Shown: in pieces, positions 1 to 9,376 of the stretch | Layout of the letters: every line of letters begins with the position of its first letter | Position numbering within the stretch: position 1 is the first letter of the stretch | DNA from: Ruegeria pomeroyi DSS-3 | GTDB taxonomy: Bacteria; Pseudomonadota; Alphaproteobacteria; Rhodobacterales; Rhodobacteraceae | NCBI RefSeq assembly: GCF_000011965.2 | Contig: NC_006569.1 | Location: forward strand, 1-64,000 | Length of the DNA stretch: 64,000 bases | Reading direction: 5' to 3' | Made by a program: the position numbers and the translations under genes | The notes under the pieces: model-generated | Told to the model about the DNA's origin: nothing | The model's database searches: none | What the model saw: the letters and a program-made list of their open reading frames with translations, nothing else

Positions 1-798
1 ATGCCCCACCCGCTTGTTACGCCCGAGATGATCGAGACCTTTCAGCGCGATGGCGTTGTGCTGATCCGGGGTCTGTTCGCCGATCATGTGGAAACGCTGC
101 GGGCCGGGGTAGCCGCCAATATGGCGGCACCCGGCCCCTATGCCTCGGACAACCGCAAGGAGGGGCACACGGGCCTGTTCTTTGACGACTATTGCAACTG
201 GGAGCGTATCCCCGAGTTTCGCGAGGTGATCGAGACCTCGCCCGCCGCCGAGGTGGCCGCCGAGCTGATGCAGTCCAAAACCGTGCAGATGTTCCACGAC
301 CACGTGCTGGTCAAGGAACCGGGTACCTCGATGGCGACGCCCTGGCACCAGGACGGGCCCTATTACTTTGTCGAGGGGCGCCAGACCGTCAGCTTCTGGT
401 CGCCGCTCGACGCGGTGAGCGAGGCGACGCTGCGCTGTGTGGCCGGGTCGCATCGCTGGGAGAAGGAGGTTCTGCCGACACGCTGGGTGTCAGAGGAGGG
501 GTTCTTTGCCGATGAGGGCCAATACATGCCGGTGCCCGACCCCGAGGCCGAGGGGATGCGGATCGTCGAGTTCGAGATGGCGCCGGGCGATGCGGTGGCC
601 TTTGATTACCGCACCCTGCACGGCGCGCGCGGCAACCGCTCCACGGCCCGCAGACGGGCCTTCTCGCTGAGGCTGCTGGGCGACGATGCGCGCTATGTAG
701 AGCGTCCCGGTCGCACCTCGCCACCCTATCCGGGGCATGACATGGTGCCGGGTCAGCGCCTGCGCGAGGATTGGTTCCCCGTCCTGCTGAAGCGCTAG
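1..798 (+). CDS. Phytanoyl-CoA dioxygenase (PhyH) family protein
   Basis: A 265-aa Fe(II)/2-oxoglutarate-dependent oxygenase of the PhyH fold, probably hydroxylating a small organic acid or amine; the substrate cannot be read from the sequence. The iron triad is visible as H-x-D in TPWHQDGPYY near residues 116-118 and a distal His in DYRTLHGARGN near residue 209, followed by the Arg that usually anchors 2-oxoglutarate. The ATG is the first base of the window, but the N-terminus (a Pro-Glu-Met helix leading into RDGVVLIRGLF) is what this family normally starts with, so the gene is probably complete. It is convergent with the next gene, across a degenerate intergenic repeat. Function beyond the family is not assigned. 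Confidence 0.85.
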   Translation: MPHPLVTPEMIETFQRDGVVLIRGLFADHVETLRAGVAANMAAPGPYASDNRKEGHTGLFFDDYCNWERIPEFREVIETSPAAEVAAELMQSKTVQMFHDHVLVKEPGTSMATPWHQDGPYYFVEGRQTVSFWSPLDAVSEATLRCVAGSHRWEKEVLPTRWVSEEGFFADEGQYMPVPDPEAEGMRIVEFEMAPGDAVAFDYRTLHGARGNRSTARRRAFSLRLLGDDARYVERPGRTSPPYPGHDMVPGQRLREDWFPVLLKR

Positions 799-862
799 CG
801 GGGGGCGCTGCCCTCGGCGCTGGCGCGCCTCGCCCGGGGCATTTGTGGCGAAATGAAGGGTC
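799..862. repeat. Degenerate intergenic repeat copy A
   Basis: Directly after the stop codon is a G5-CGCTG-CCC block, then a GC-rich arm, CCCGGGGC, ATTT and a GAAG-containing tail. The order of blocks matches the better-preserved copies near 12.8 kb and 36.7 kb (GGGGGCGCTGCCCCC, then CCCGGAGTATTT, then CCAGAAAGAAGC). It lies between convergent genes, where it may help transcription end. The match is partial. Confidence 0.4.
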
Positions 863-871
863 AGGGCCGGG

Positions 872-1738
872 TCAGAACCACTGTCCCGGTTCCATCAGGC
901 CCAGATCGAGCAGCTGGCGCGAATGCCACTCGAAGGGCGTCGAATTGTGCCAGCGGAAGCTCTGGATCTCGAAGGTCGATCCGGGGTTCTTTTTCAGCGC
1001 CTTGGCCGTGCGGAAGGAGCAGATTGCCGCTGTCAGGTTATGGTGCCAGGGGCAGGCATAGGTGTTGTATTCCTGATCGTCGAACGTGTGGTCGGGCTGC
1101 AGATGCAGGCCGGGCGCCGATCTGAACAGCGCGATCCGGTCGATCTTGCGGCTGTCCTTGGGGATATGTTCCTCGTAGCGCCAGCGCACGCCGCCGAAGA
1201 AATCGAGCTGGCGTTCGCGCGGATGGCCGGTCTCGGGTTCTTTGCGGGCCTGGGCGTAATAGCCGGACTTGTCCAGAAAGGCGCGGTCGAGCGAGACGCC
1301 GATGGGAAAGGCCCCCAGATCGTCGGCATAAAGGTCGATCACATAGGTCAGCATGGCATCGCGCCGCTCTTCGCCGTGAAAGGCCAGCATCTCGCCGATG
1401 CTGCGCGTCTCGCAGAACGGGTAGAACAGGTATTCGGCGTTAAAGCAGTAATACATCCAGATGCCCGGTGCCGCCGCGATGATGCGGTTGATGGCATTGG
1501 TCACCGCCAGGCGCGGTCCGCAATCAAACGGGATGCGATGTACCCGGCTTTCGACATCGGGGGGCAGGGTAAAGGCATCGGGCATCAGGGCCAGCACCGA
1601 TTTGAACCCGCATTGGATGTGGTGGCGCATGGTGGTGGCCAGCTCTACATCATCCTCGACAAAGATCATCGCCACCGGACCCTTGGCCAGAGCGGCGCCG
1701 CCGGTCTTGAGGAAATGATCGAATGAGGCGTATTCCAT
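872..1738 (-). CDS. Conserved protein, possibly glycosyltransferase-like
   Basis: A 288-aa soluble protein with no signal peptide or membrane segment. The N-terminal half has an alternating beta/alpha pattern (VAMIFVEDDVELATTMRH, then a strand and the motif FDCGPRLAVTNAINRIIA) that recalls the nucleotide-sugar half of family-2 glycosyltransferases, and VEDD could be the acidic cluster. The C-terminal half is rich in aromatic residues and His (CPWHHNLTAAI). I chose the ATG giving MEYASFDHFL; an upstream in-frame ATG would add 41 low-complexity residues running into the divergent miaB region. It has its own promoter region, shared with miaB. The glycosyltransferase assignment is an inference from pattern only. 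Confidence 0.6.
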   Translation of the reverse strand: MEYASFDHFLKTGGAALAKGPVAMIFVEDDVELATTMRHHIQCGFKSVLALMPDAFTLPPDVESRVHRIPFDCGPRLAVTNAINRIIAAAPGIWMYYCFNAEYLFYPFCETRSIGEMLAFHGEERRDAMLTYVIDLYADDLGAFPIGVSLDRAFLDKSGYYAQARKEPETGHPRERQLDFFGGVRWRYEEHIPKDSRKIDRIALFRSAPGLHLQPDHTFDDQEYNTYACPWHHNLTAAICSFRTAKALKKNPGSTFEIQSFRWHNSTPFEWHSRQLLDLGLMEPGQWF

Positions 1739-1872
1739 GCCTGTCCAGCCTGCCTTGCTTATCTGCCTGTCTGGCATTCTGGGGCAATTTCGGTTAATTG
1801 CGCGTGCATTGCAAGCGGCGCCCGAACCCTGTAGAGGCCGCCGCTGATCCCGCGAAAGCAAAGGCCCGTCCG

Positions 1873-3192
1873 ATGTCCGACCCCAAGAAGCTGTTTATCA
1901 AGACCTATGGCTGTCAGATGAACGTCTATGACAGCGAGCGCATGGCCGAAGCGCTTGGCGGGCAGGGCTATGTCGAGACGCAGAGCGCCGAAGACGCCGA
2001 CATGATCCTGCTTAACACCTGCCATATCCGGGAAAAGGCGGCGGAAAAGGTCTATTCCGAACTGGGCCGGTTCAAGGGGCTGAAGGCCGCCAAACCCGAT
2101 CTGAAGATCGGCGTGGCAGGCTGTGTCGCCCAAGCTGAGGGCGAAGAGATCATGCGCCGCCAGCCGCTGGTCGATCTGGTGGTCGGCCCGCAAAGCTATC
2201 ACCGCCTGCCCGAGCTGGAGGCCAAGACGCGCGCCGGGGAGAAGGCGCTGGACACCGATTTTCCCGAGGAAGACAAGTTCGAGAAGCTGAAAGGCCGCCC
2301 CAAGGCGAAACGCGGTCCGACCGCCTTCCTGACCGTGCAGGAAGGGTGTGACAAGTTCTGCGCCTTTTGCGTGGTGCCCTATACCCGGGGCGCCGAGGTG
2401 AGCCGCCCCGCCGACCGGATCCTGCGCGAGGCGAACGAGCTGGTCGAACGCGGCGTGCGCGAGATCACTCTGCTGGGTCAGAACGTCAACGCCTATCACG
2501 GCGCAGGTCCCAACGGCGACATGACGCTGGCCGGGCTGATCTGGGAGCTGGACAAGATCGACGGGCTGGAGCGCATCCGCTTTACCACCAGCCACCCCAA
2601 TGACATGGCCGATGACCTGATCGAGGCGCATGGCACCTGTGCCAAGCTGATGCCGTACCTGCACCTGCCGGTGCAGGCGGGGTCGGACAAGATCCTGAAA
2701 CGGATGAACCGCAGCCATACCGCCGAAAGCTATCTGCGGTTGATCGAGCGCATCCGCGCCGCCCGCCCCGATATCGTGATGTCGGGCGATTTCATCGTCG
2801 GCTTCCCCGAAGAGACCGAGGCCGATTTCCAGGACACGCTCGATCTGGTCGAGCAGGTCCGCTATGGCTATGCCTATTCGTTCAAATACTCGACCCGCCC
2901 GGGCACCCCGGCGGCCGAGCGCGCGCAGGTCGACCCTGCCGAGGCCGACGATCGCCTGCAACGGTTGCAGGCGGTGATCACCCGCCACCAGCGCGAGATC
3001 CAGGACGGCATGGTTGGCCGCGAGGTCAGCGTGCTGTTTGAAAAGCCGGGCCGCCAGCCCGGCCAGATGGTCGGCAAAAGCGAATACCTGCACGCGGTGC
3101 ACGTGCAGGATCCCGGGCTTGAGGCCGGGCAGATCGCCCGGGTGCGGATTGTCGCCTCGGGGGCCAACTCGCTGGCTGGCGAGCTGGCCTGA
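1873..3192 (+). CDS. miaB: tRNA-2-methylthio-N6-dimethylallyladenosine synthase MiaB
   Basis: Radical-SAM methylthiotransferase that adds the 2-methylthio group to i6A37 of tRNAs reading UNN codons; cytosolic, with two [4Fe-4S] clusters. The N-terminal UPF0004 domain starts [13 protein letters not shown] with further Cys in [11 protein letters not shown] and [11 protein letters not shown]. The radical-SAM Cys triad is [15 protein letters not shown] near residues 160-175, and a TRAM domain closes the protein ([19 protein letters not shown]). At 439 aa the length is normal. An upstream in-frame start at 1798 would add 25 unrelated residues; the ATG giving [13 protein letters not shown] is the family start. 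Confidence 0.97.
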   Translation: MSDPKKLFIKTYGCQMNVYDSERMAEALGGQGYVETQSAEDADMILLNTCHIREKAAEKVYSELGRFKGLKAAKPDLKIGVAGCVAQAEGEEIMRRQPLVDLVVGPQSYHRLPELEAKTRAGEKALDTDFPEEDKFEKLKGRPKAKRGPTAFLTVQEGCDKFCAFCVVPYTRGAEVSRPADRILREANELVERGVREITLLGQNVNAYHGAGPNGDMTLAGLIWELDKIDGLERIRFTTSHPNDMADDLIEAHGTCAKLMPYLHLPVQAGSDKILKRMNRSHTAESYLRLIERIRAARPDIVMSGDFIVGFPEETEADFQDTLDLVEQVRYGYAYSFKYSTRPGTPAAERAQVDPAEADDRLQRLQAVITRHQREIQDGMVGREVSVLFEKPGRQPGQMVGKSEYLHAVHVQDPGLEAGQIARVRIVASGANSLAGELA

Positions 3193-3204
3193 GCCGATAT
3201 CGGA

Positions 3205-3528
3205 TCAGTGCGACGGCGGCGTCTTGGCGACGATCTGGAGCAGAGACGAGCGCATGTAATCGTGCTGACCCACGCCCCATTCGTCACGGCAGATGCGCTC
3301 GCCGATGGCATGCGCCTCGGGATAGGTATACCCCATCCGCACCAGATCCTCGACAAACACGGCGTTGGGCCGATCCCAGATCACACTGCTGGTCGGTCCG
3401 CGAAAGCAGCTGATGGTGATGTTATGGACATCCGACCCCGGTTTGGTCGGGCGCTGTTGCGCCTCGGGTGACGTCGCCACGACAGCGGTTAGCGCCAGGA
3501 CAGCCCCGGCGCGCAGATAGGCTTTCAT
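3205..3528 (-). CDS. Small secreted protein of unknown function
   Basis: A 107-aa protein with a clear signal peptide (MKAYLRAGAVLALTAVVATS, cleavage near PEA-QQ) and a mature part of about 83 residues containing two Cys. I do not recognise a family. The mature region has charged helices (EDLVRMGYTYPEAHAIGERI) and ends shortly after a Lys/Pro tail. It is convergent with miaB (12 bp between stops) and divergent from the OmpA-family gene across a 473-bp spacer. The periplasmic location is inferred from the signal peptide alone. Confidence 0.7.
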   Translation of the reverse strand: MKAYLRAGAVLALTAVVATSPEAQQRPTKPGSDVHNITISCFRGPTSSVIWDRPNAVFVEDLVRMGYTYPEAHAIGERICRDEWGVGQHDYMRSSLLQIVAKTPPSH

Positions 3529-4001
3529 GTCAATACCCCCACGTCTGACAAGAAATATGTACCACCGCCACACAGCCGATGACGGTGCACCGGTCCCGGA
3601 GAGGGGCCGACGGGATGATGCTAGCCGATCCGGGAGAGTCGCGGAAGCCGCCTCCGAAGGGGGGTGATCGCCTTCGATTGTCAACCAAAACGGGTGTAAT
3701 TCCGATCCCTGGGCGCATCTGTTTCCAATGGTTCTGCAATCCCTTTGTCGGGAGGCAGGGTGGGGCAAGCGCAAGCGCGAGAATCGGTGCGGGCAGCGTC
3801 GGCAAATTCCGGGTGAGGGCCACCGATTCGTGACAATTCCCGGTAATCACTGGTGAGTGTCGACAAATTCACCACAATATATGGTGGATTTCGCTTCACA
3901 AAAATGTCGAATTTTCCTAAGCTTGCAGTAGTTTCGCGTCTGGTGGCCGGCGCTGATCCGCCGATCGCCGACAGTGGGGGAACTCAGGTGAGGGATTTTC
4001 G
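3529..4001. other. Intergenic region, divergent promoters
   Basis: A 473-bp non-coding stretch between two divergently transcribed secreted-protein genes. The half near the OmpA gene is AT-rich compared with the surroundings and contains a small inverted repeat CACCA-N7-TGGTG at 3870-3886, a possible operator. A purine-rich AGGTGAGGGA precedes the GTG start of the OmpA gene. Short ORFs of about 80-106 codons exist on both strands, but none has a ribosome site or a recognisable product, so I do not call a gene here. Confidence 0.5.
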
Positions 4002-4568
4002 GTGACTGATTTGAAATTCAAGAGCGTGGCTGCCGCGCTTGCAACCGTCCTTGCGCTGACCGGGCTCACGACAGCTCCGGCCACCGCTCAATCCACCCGG
4101 ACCGTGATCGGGGAACGCTATGTTCCGACCATCTGGGTCGATCCGGATGGATGTGAACATTGGGTTATGGATGACGGCGCCGAGGGTTTCATGACCCCCC
4201 ATGTCCGCCGCGACGGAACCCCGGTCTGCCGCCGGGGTGCGCTGTGCGGCACGATGCCCGCGGACCAGTTCTTTGCAACCGACAGCTACCGTATCTCGTC
4301 CGAGGGGCAGGCGCGGCTGCGCCAGTTCTTCCAGGAGACCGGCGCCAACGGCTATATCATCACCGGACATACCGACAGCCGGGCCTCGGACGCCTATAAC
4401 CTGCGTCTTTCGGTCAACCGGGCCAATTCGGTGGCGCGGGTGGGCCGTGCTACGGGAGCCCGCATCGTCGATGTGCGCGGCTATGGCGAGCGTGATCCGC
4501 GCGTTCCCAATACCAGCGCCGCCAACATGGCGCAGAACCGCCGCGTCGAAATCATCTGCGTGAATTGA
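4002..4568 (+). CDS. OmpA-family peptidoglycan-associated protein
   Basis: A 188-aa exported protein: signal peptide about residues 1-30 (ending APATAQ-S), a short cysteine-containing module at 44-76 (IWVDPDGCEHWVMDDG up to the second Cys), then an OmpA C-terminal domain at about 90-188. The OmpA core is visible as ITGHTDSRASDAYNLRLS, RANSV, GYGERDP and QNRRVEI, the residues that hold diaminopimelate of peptidoglycan. The start is GTG, placed after a purine-rich stretch and giving a full signal peptide. It is followed 10 bp later by a lipoprotein carrying the same cysteine module, so the two are probably co-transcribed and may work together in the envelope. Confidence 0.85.
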   Translation: MTDLKFKSVAAALATVLALTGLTTAPATAQSTRTVIGERYVPTIWVDPDGCEHWVMDDGAEGFMTPHVRRDGTPVCRRGALCGTMPADQFFATDSYRISSEGQARLRQFFQETGANGYIITGHTDSRASDAYNLRLSVNRANSVARVGRATGARIVDVRGYGERDPRVPNTSAANMAQNRRVEIICVN

Positions 4569-4578
4569 GGAGAGCGAC

Positions 4579-4872
4579 ATGAAACTGATCAAGGGAATCG
4601 CCCTTCTCGCGGCTCTGGGCGGGCTTGCCGCCTGCGAGGCCACCGACAAGACCCGTGACCGTGGCATCGACGCCAAGGACCTGTCGCAGCTCAAGGCGGG
4701 TATCTGGGTCGATCCGACCGGCTGCCAGCACTGGATCATCGACGACGGTCTCGAAGGCTATCTGTCGCAGCGGATGGACCGCAACGGCAAGCCGGTCTGC
4801 GACGACTCGCTGCCCAAGGGCGTGGCCACCGGCCCGTTCAAGAAAGGTTCGAACATCGTCGACGCAATCTAA
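4579..4872 (+). CDS. Small lipoprotein sharing a domain with the upstream OmpA protein
   Basis: A 97-aa predicted lipoprotein: signal peptide with lipobox GLAAC (Cys19), then a module at residues 42-74 with IWVDPTGCQHWIIDDGLEG and a second Cys in GKPVC. The same module is in the preceding OmpA-family protein, with the W, D, GC, HW, DDG and EG residues and the closing Cys at matching spacing. The two Cys could form a disulfide in the periplasm. The gene has a GAGGAG ribosome site 5 bp upstream and ends at a strong terminator. Function unknown; I infer an outer-membrane partner of the OmpA protein. Confidence 0.8.
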   Translation: MKLIKGIALLAALGGLAACEATDKTRDRGIDAKDLSQLKAGIWVDPTGCQHWIIDDGLEGYLSQRMDRNGKPVCDDSLPKGVATGPFKKGSNIVDAI

Positions 4873-4891
4873 GCGCCCGACATGGCATCAG

Positions 4892-4917
4892 GGCCGCCCC
4901 TTGGGGCGGCCTTTTTT
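4892..4917 (+). terminator. Rho-independent terminator
   Basis: A perfect 9-bp stem GGCCGCCCC / GGGGCGGCC with a TT loop, followed by six T. It ends the OmpA-lipoprotein transcript and separates it from phoH. Confidence 0.9.
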
Positions 4918-5009
4918 GTTTCAAACAGGTGAAAATTTTGCGGTCCCGCTTGCACCGACCGCAATATCTTGGCTACGCTTGTCTCAGGACTGCGATAACA
5001 GGAGAGCGG

Positions 5010-6020
5010 ATGGCCATCAGCGCCCTCACACCACCGCAAGACAGCAGCACCCCCGCGGAGCTGCAACTGGAATTCCCCGACAACCGGCTGTTGATAGATT
5101 TATGCGGCGAGCATGACCGCCACCTGGTGCTGATCGAACAGGTGCTGGGGGTGCAGATCGTGCGGCGCGGCAATCTGCTGTCGGTGCTGGGCGAGGACGG
5201 CGCGCGTGACCGCGCCGCCGAGGTGCTGGAGGCGCTGTACGAGCGGCTGCAATCGGGCCGCCCGGTCGAAGGCGCCGATGTGGACCGCGAATTGCGCATG
5301 GGTCGGGGCGAAGAGGCCAAGGACACGCCGGCGGAGGACCAGCTGGAGATGTTCCTGGGCGGCCGGATCGAGATCAAGACCCGCAAGAAGCCGGTCGAGC
5401 CGCGCACTGACGCGCAAAAGGCCTATGTCAAATCGCTGTTCGAGAACGAACTGGCCTTTGGCATCGGTCCGGCGGGCACCGGCAAGACCTATCTGGCGGT
5501 GGCGGTGGGCGTGTCCATGTTCATCAACGGGCTGGTCGACCGCATTGTCCTCAGCCGGCCCGCGGTCGAGGCGGGGGAAAAGCTGGGCTATCTGCCGGGC
5601 GACATGAAGGACAAGGTCGACCCCTATATGCAGCCGCTCTATGACGCGCTGAACGATTTCCTGCCGGGCAAGCAGGTCGCCAAGCTGATCGAGGAAAAGA
5701 AGATCGAGATCGCGCCGCTGGCCTTCATGCGCGGGCGCACGCTGGCCAATGCCTTTGTGGTGCTGGACGAGGCGCAGAACGCCACCACCATGCAGATGAA
5801 GATGTTCCTGACCCGTCTGGGCGAGGGCAGCCGCATGGTGATCACCGGCGACCGCAGCCAGGTCGACTTGCCGCGCGGGGTGACCTCGGGCTTGTCCGAT
5901 GCCGAACGGCTGTTGAAACCGGTGCCGGGCATCAGCTTCAACTACTTCACCTCCAAGGATGTGGTGCGTCATCCGCTTGTGGCCGCGATCATCGAGGCTT
6001 ATGAGGCCGACACGGGCTGA
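5010..6020 (+). CDS. phoH: PhoH-like ATPase
   Basis: A 336-aa cytosolic PhoH-family NTPase, associated with RNA metabolism and usually encoded with ybeY, as here. Walker A is GPAGTGKTYLA (around residue 152) and Walker B is VVLDEAQNAT; RMVITGDRSQVDLPRG is the conserved sensor region of the family. The N-terminal 120 residues contain the usual KH-like segment. I chose the ATG preceded by GGAGAG; an earlier in-frame ATG would add 27 residues with no family similarity. It heads a tight run (phoH, small membrane protein, ybeY, corC, lnt). Confidence 0.93.
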   Translation: MAISALTPPQDSSTPAELQLEFPDNRLLIDLCGEHDRHLVLIEQVLGVQIVRRGNLLSVLGEDGARDRAAEVLEALYERLQSGRPVEGADVDRELRMGRGEEAKDTPAEDQLEMFLGGRIEIKTRKKPVEPRTDAQKAYVKSLFENELAFGIGPAGTGKTYLAVAVGVSMFINGLVDRIVLSRPAVEAGEKLGYLPGDMKDKVDPYMQPLYDALNDFLPGKQVAKLIEEKKIEIAPLAFMRGRTLANAFVVLDEAQNATTMQMKMFLTRLGEGSRMVITGDRSQVDLPRGVTSGLSDAERLLKPVPGISFNYFTSKDVVRHPLVAAIIEAYEADTG

Positions 6021-6033
6021 ACGGAGCGGGCGA

Positions 6034-6411
6034 GTGATCAGAATTGCGGGGTTTGTAGCGGCGGTGCTGACGCTGGTCTGGGCATTGGTGCATGCATTTG
6101 TCGGCGGCGCCGAAACAGCAACCCCGCTGCTGCACTCTGCCCTGCCAGAGGTTGCCCGCGGGACCGGCTGGCTGGTCTGGCAGTTCATGACCGGGCTGTT
6201 GCTGGTGATGTCGGCGATGCTGGCCTGGGGGACTCGCGCGCGCAACGCGGCGCTGCTTTGGGCCGCATCGGCACAGGCGGCGATGCTTGCGTTGCTGGGC
6301 ATCGTCCTGGTTCCCGCGATCGGCATGAGCTATGGCCTGTTGCCGCAGGGTTGGCTGTTTCTGCCCGTCGCGCTGCTGGGCGTGGTGGCGGCACGGGGCG
6401 CGGCACGATGA
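6034..6411 (+). CDS. Small four-helix membrane protein, unknown
   Basis: A 125-aa hydrophobic protein with about four transmembrane segments ([75 protein letters not shown]). The reading frame is open further upstream into phoH, but a GTG 13 bp after the phoH stop, preceded by GGAGCGGGCGA, is the plausible start. Its stop overlaps the ybeY start (ATGA), which supports real translation and coupling. I do not recognise the family. Confidence 0.6.
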   Translation: MIRIAGFVAAVLTLVWALVHAFVGGAETATPLLHSALPEVARGTGWLVWQFMTGLLLVMSAMLAWGTRARNAALLWAASAQAAMLALLGIVLVPAIGMSYGLLPQGWLFLPVALLGVVAARGAAR

Positions 6412-6905
6412 CGCTGGATCTGACACTCGAGGACCCGCGCTGGACCATCCTGCCGCCGCTGGCGGACAGGGCGATCTCGGCAACGCTGGCGCAGATGGGG
6501 CTGGACCCGGAGCTTTGCGAAATCAGCCTGCTGGGATGCGACGATGCCCGCATTACCGCGCTGAACGCCGAGTTCCGTGAAAAACCCTCTCCGACCAATG
6601 TGTTGAGCTGGCCGGCCGAGGATCTGGCCGCCGAAACGCCGGGTGGCACGCCGCTTGCGCCCGAACCCGATTTCACCGGCGCCGTCCCGCTGGGCGACAT
6701 TGCCATTGCCTTTGACACCTGCCAGCGCGAGGCCGATGCCGCCGGCAAACCCATCGCCGACCACGTGACGCATCTGATCGTTCATGGTCTGTTACATCTG
6801 CTGGGCTACGATCACATCCGTGACGAAGACGCCACGCTGATGGAGGGTTTGGAAACCCGCATACTTGGCAATCTCGGTATTGATGACCCATATACTATGG
6901 AGTGA
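6408..6905 (+). CDS. ybeY: Endoribonuclease YbeY (rRNA maturation factor)
   Basis: A 165-aa single-strand endoribonuclease acting in 16S rRNA 3' maturation and 70S quality control. The zinc motif H-x3-H-x5-H is intact as [11 protein letters not shown], and the family's substrate-groove segment is seen as [17 protein letters not shown]. It starts with an ATG whose first bases overlap the upstream stop. Position between phoH and corC/lnt is the standard alphaproteobacterial arrangement. Confidence 0.95.
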   Translation: MTLDLTLEDPRWTILPPLADRAISATLAQMGLDPELCEISLLGCDDARITALNAEFREKPSPTNVLSWPAEDLAAETPGGTPLAPEPDFTGAVPLGDIAIAFDTCQREADAAGKPIADHVTHLIVHGLLHLLGYDHIRDEDATLMEGLETRILGNLGIDDPYTME

Positions 6906-6938
6906 GGGGCCGCAGGGCCTCGTTTTGGAACAGGATTG

Positions 6939-7826
6939 ATGGGCGACATAGAAGGCAGTTCTAGCGCAGCGCAGAGCGCGCAGCCGGAGGAAACCGGCGA
7001 AACGAACGCAGACAAGACAGGGTTTTTCACCCGTATCATGGATGCATTTTCATCCGGTGAAAGCCAGCAGGAACCAACCCTTGGCGGGGCCTCGGCCGCA
7101 CCTGTTCCGGTGCCGGGCATCCTCAACCTGCGCCGGATGCGGGTCGAGGATGTGGCGATCCCGACCGCCGAGATCGTGTCGGTGCCGCTGACCGTCTCCA
7201 AGGAAGAGCTGGTACATGTGTTTCGAGACAGCGGCATGACCCGGATTCCTGTCTATGAAAACACGCTCGATACGCCGCTGGGCTTCGTGCATCTCAAGGA
7301 TTTCGCGCTGACCCACGGGTTCAACGGCAACTCGACACAGTTCGACCTGCGCTCGATGCTGCGCCCGCTGCTGTTTGTGCCGCCGTCGATGCCGATCGGC
7401 GTTCTTCTGGCCAAGATGCAGACCGAGCGCCGCCATATGGCGCTGGTGATCGACGAATATGGCGGCGTCGACGGGCTGCTCACTATCGAGGACCTGATCG
7501 AACAGGTGGTCGGCGAGATCGAGGACGAGCACGATACCGACGAGGCGCAGACCTGGGTCAAGGAACGGCCCGGCTGCTATATCGCGCAGGCGCGCACGCC
7601 GCTTGACGAGTTCGAGACCGAGATCGGGCGCTCGCTGACCAATCACGAGGATGTCGACGAGGAAGAGATCGACACGCTGGGTGGGCTGGTCTTCATGCTG
7701 TCGGGCCGGGTGCCGGCGCGGGGCGAGGTGGTGCCGCATCCCGACGGGGTCGAATTCGAAGTGATTGATGCCGATCCGCGCAGGATCAAGCGCTTGCGGG
7801 TGATGATCCCCGACGCCGCCGAATGA
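6939..7826 (+). CDS. CBS-domain protein CorC/TlyC type
   Basis: A 295-aa cytosolic protein with two CBS domains (about residues 70-190; MALVIDEYGGVDGLLTIEDLIE is the hallmark end of CBS2) and the CorC/HlyC C-terminal domain (about 205-290). The family modulates divalent cation transport, and the phoH-ybeY-corC-lnt order is widely conserved. The N-terminal 60 residues are acidic and low in complexity, without the DUF21 membrane region, so it is the short soluble form. The ATG at 6939 is preferred to a TTG one codon earlier. Its stop overlaps the lnt start. Confidence 0.9.
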   Translation: MGDIEGSSSAAQSAQPEETGETNADKTGFFTRIMDAFSSGESQQEPTLGGASAAPVPVPGILNLRRMRVEDVAIPTAEIVSVPLTVSKEELVHVFRDSGMTRIPVYENTLDTPLGFVHLKDFALTHGFNGNSTQFDLRSMLRPLLFVPPSMPIGVLLAKMQTERRHMALVIDEYGGVDGLLTIEDLIEQVVGEIEDEHDTDEAQTWVKERPGCYIAQARTPLDEFETEIGRSLTNHEDVDEEEIDTLGGLVFMLSGRVPARGEVVPHPDGVEFEVIDADPRRIKRLRVMIPDAAE

Positions 7827-9340
7827 GTTTACTTGCCGGTTGGTATCTGTGGCAGCGCATGATGCTGGCGCTGGGTCTGGGGGCCGTGGCGGCGCTGGGG
7901 CTCGCACCGATGTCGCTGTGGCTGGCCACGATCGGCGCCTTGCTGGCGCTGCCCGCGCTGTTTCTGGCGTCGCCGGGATGGCGTCAGGCGGCCTGGACGG
8001 GATGGGCCTTTGCCACCGGCTATTTCGGACACGCACTGGCCTGGATTGTTGAACCGTTTCTGGTGGATGTGGCGCGTCATGGCTGGATGGCGCCGTTTGC
8101 GCTGGTGCTGATGGCGGGCGGGCTGGCCCTGTTCTGGGCTGCCGCATTTGCGCTGGCGGCGGCGCCCGCGCGGGGGCCGGAACGCCGGGTGATGCTGCTG
8201 GTGCTGACGTTGAGCCTCGCCGAGATGGCGCGCGGCTATGTCTTTACCGGATTTCCCTGGGCCGGTCTGGCGCAGATCTGGGTCGAGACCGATGCCGCGC
8301 TGCTGCTGGCCTGGACCGGCCCGCATGGGCTGGCGCTGGCGACACTGGCGGCGGTGTTGCCGCCCGGTGTTGCGCTGGCGCGCGGTCTGGGCGGGCGGGC
8401 GTTGCTGTTGCGCTGCGTTCCCGCGCTGGCGTTGGGGCTGGCGATACTGGCCGTGGATGGCGCGCGCGTTCCGCTCGAAGGCTCTGGCAAGGTGGTGCGT
8501 CTGGTGCAGCCCAACGCGCCGCAGCACCAGAAATGGGATCCCGATTGGTACCCGCTCTTTCTGGAGCGCCAGATCCGCTTTACCGCCGCGGGCACAGCGC
8601 CCGATCTGGTGGTCTGGCCGGAATCGGCACTGCCCTACTGGCTGGATGACGCCGGCCCGGTGCTGGAACGGATCGCCGCCGCTGCGCGCGGCACCCCGGT
8701 ACTGCTCGGGGCCAACCGGGCCGAAGGCCCGCGTATCTATAACGCACTTGCGCTGATCGGGGCGGGCGGGCGGATCGAGGCCACTTACGACAAGCACCAC
8801 CTTGTCCCTTTCGGGGAATATGTCCCGCTTGGCGATCTGCTGGAACAATTCGGCATCTCGGGGTTTGCCACCCGCAGCGGGCGTGGCTTCAGCGCGGGGC
8901 CGGGCCCGGTTACGCTGGCGATCCCGGGGATCGGTGCGGCGCTGCCGTTGATCTGTTACGAGGCGGTGTTCCCCCGCGACGCGCGCGGTACCGCCGAACG
9001 TCCCCGACTGCTGGTGCAGGCGACCAATGACGCGTGGTTCGGTACCTGGGCCGGCCCCTATCAGCATCTTGCTCAGGCGCGGATGCGGGCGATCGAGCAG
9101 GGGCTGCCGATGGTGCGGGTGGCCAATACCGGTGTCTCGGCGATGATCGACCCCCAGGGTCGCATCACGGCCGCCTTGGCCTTGGGGCGCGAGGGCTATC
9201 TGGATGTGGACCTGCCGCCTGCGCTGGCGCCAACCGTTTATGGCCGCACTGGGGATCTGCCGCTGCTGGTGACCCTGCTGGTTCTATTGGCTGCGGCAGC
9301 GCGGATACAGGGTCGCAACCTGTTGCCAAATAGCGATTGA
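7823..9340 (+). CDS. lnt: Apolipoprotein N-acyltransferase Lnt
   Basis: A 505-aa inner-membrane enzyme that adds the third acyl chain to lipoprotein N-termini. Six or so membrane helices fill residues 1-215, the nitrilase-fold periplasmic domain follows, and a last helix lies at about 480-500. The catalytic triad residues are visible: Glu in [10 protein letters not shown], Lys in [12 protein letters not shown], Cys in LICYEAVFP. Start overlaps the corC stop by 4 bp (ATGA). Several lipoproteins in this window (the 97-aa protein, ApbE, NosL) are potential substrates. Confidence 0.95.
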   Translation: MSLLAGWYLWQRMMLALGLGAVAALGLAPMSLWLATIGALLALPALFLASPGWRQAAWTGWAFATGYFGHALAWIVEPFLVDVARHGWMAPFALVLMAGGLALFWAAAFALAAAPARGPERRVMLLVLTLSLAEMARGYVFTGFPWAGLAQIWVETDAALLLAWTGPHGLALATLAAVLPPGVALARGLGGRALLLRCVPALALGLAILAVDGARVPLEGSGKVVRLVQPNAPQHQKWDPDWYPLFLERQIRFTAAGTAPDLVVWPESALPYWLDDAGPVLERIAAAARGTPVLLGANRAEGPRIYNALALIGAGGRIEATYDKHHLVPFGEYVPLGDLLEQFGISGFATRSGRGFSAGPGPVTLAIPGIGAALPLICYEAVFPRDARGTAERPRLLVQATNDAWFGTWAGPYQHLAQARMRAIEQGLPMVRVANTGVSAMIDPQGRITAALALGREGYLDVDLPPALAPTVYGRTGDLPLLVTLLVLLAAAARIQGRNLLPNSD

Positions 9341-9376
9341 CCTTGCCAATGGCCCCGCGTATCCCGGCTTGGACCT

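Noticed and set aside
1798-1872. Upstream start of miaB at 1798
   Set aside because: Adds 25 residues without family similarity and lacks a ribosome site; the internal ATG matches the family start.
3530-3850. Possible small genes in the 3.5-4.0 kb gap
   Set aside because: No ribosome site, no signal or domain, and biased composition; overlapping frames exist on both strands.
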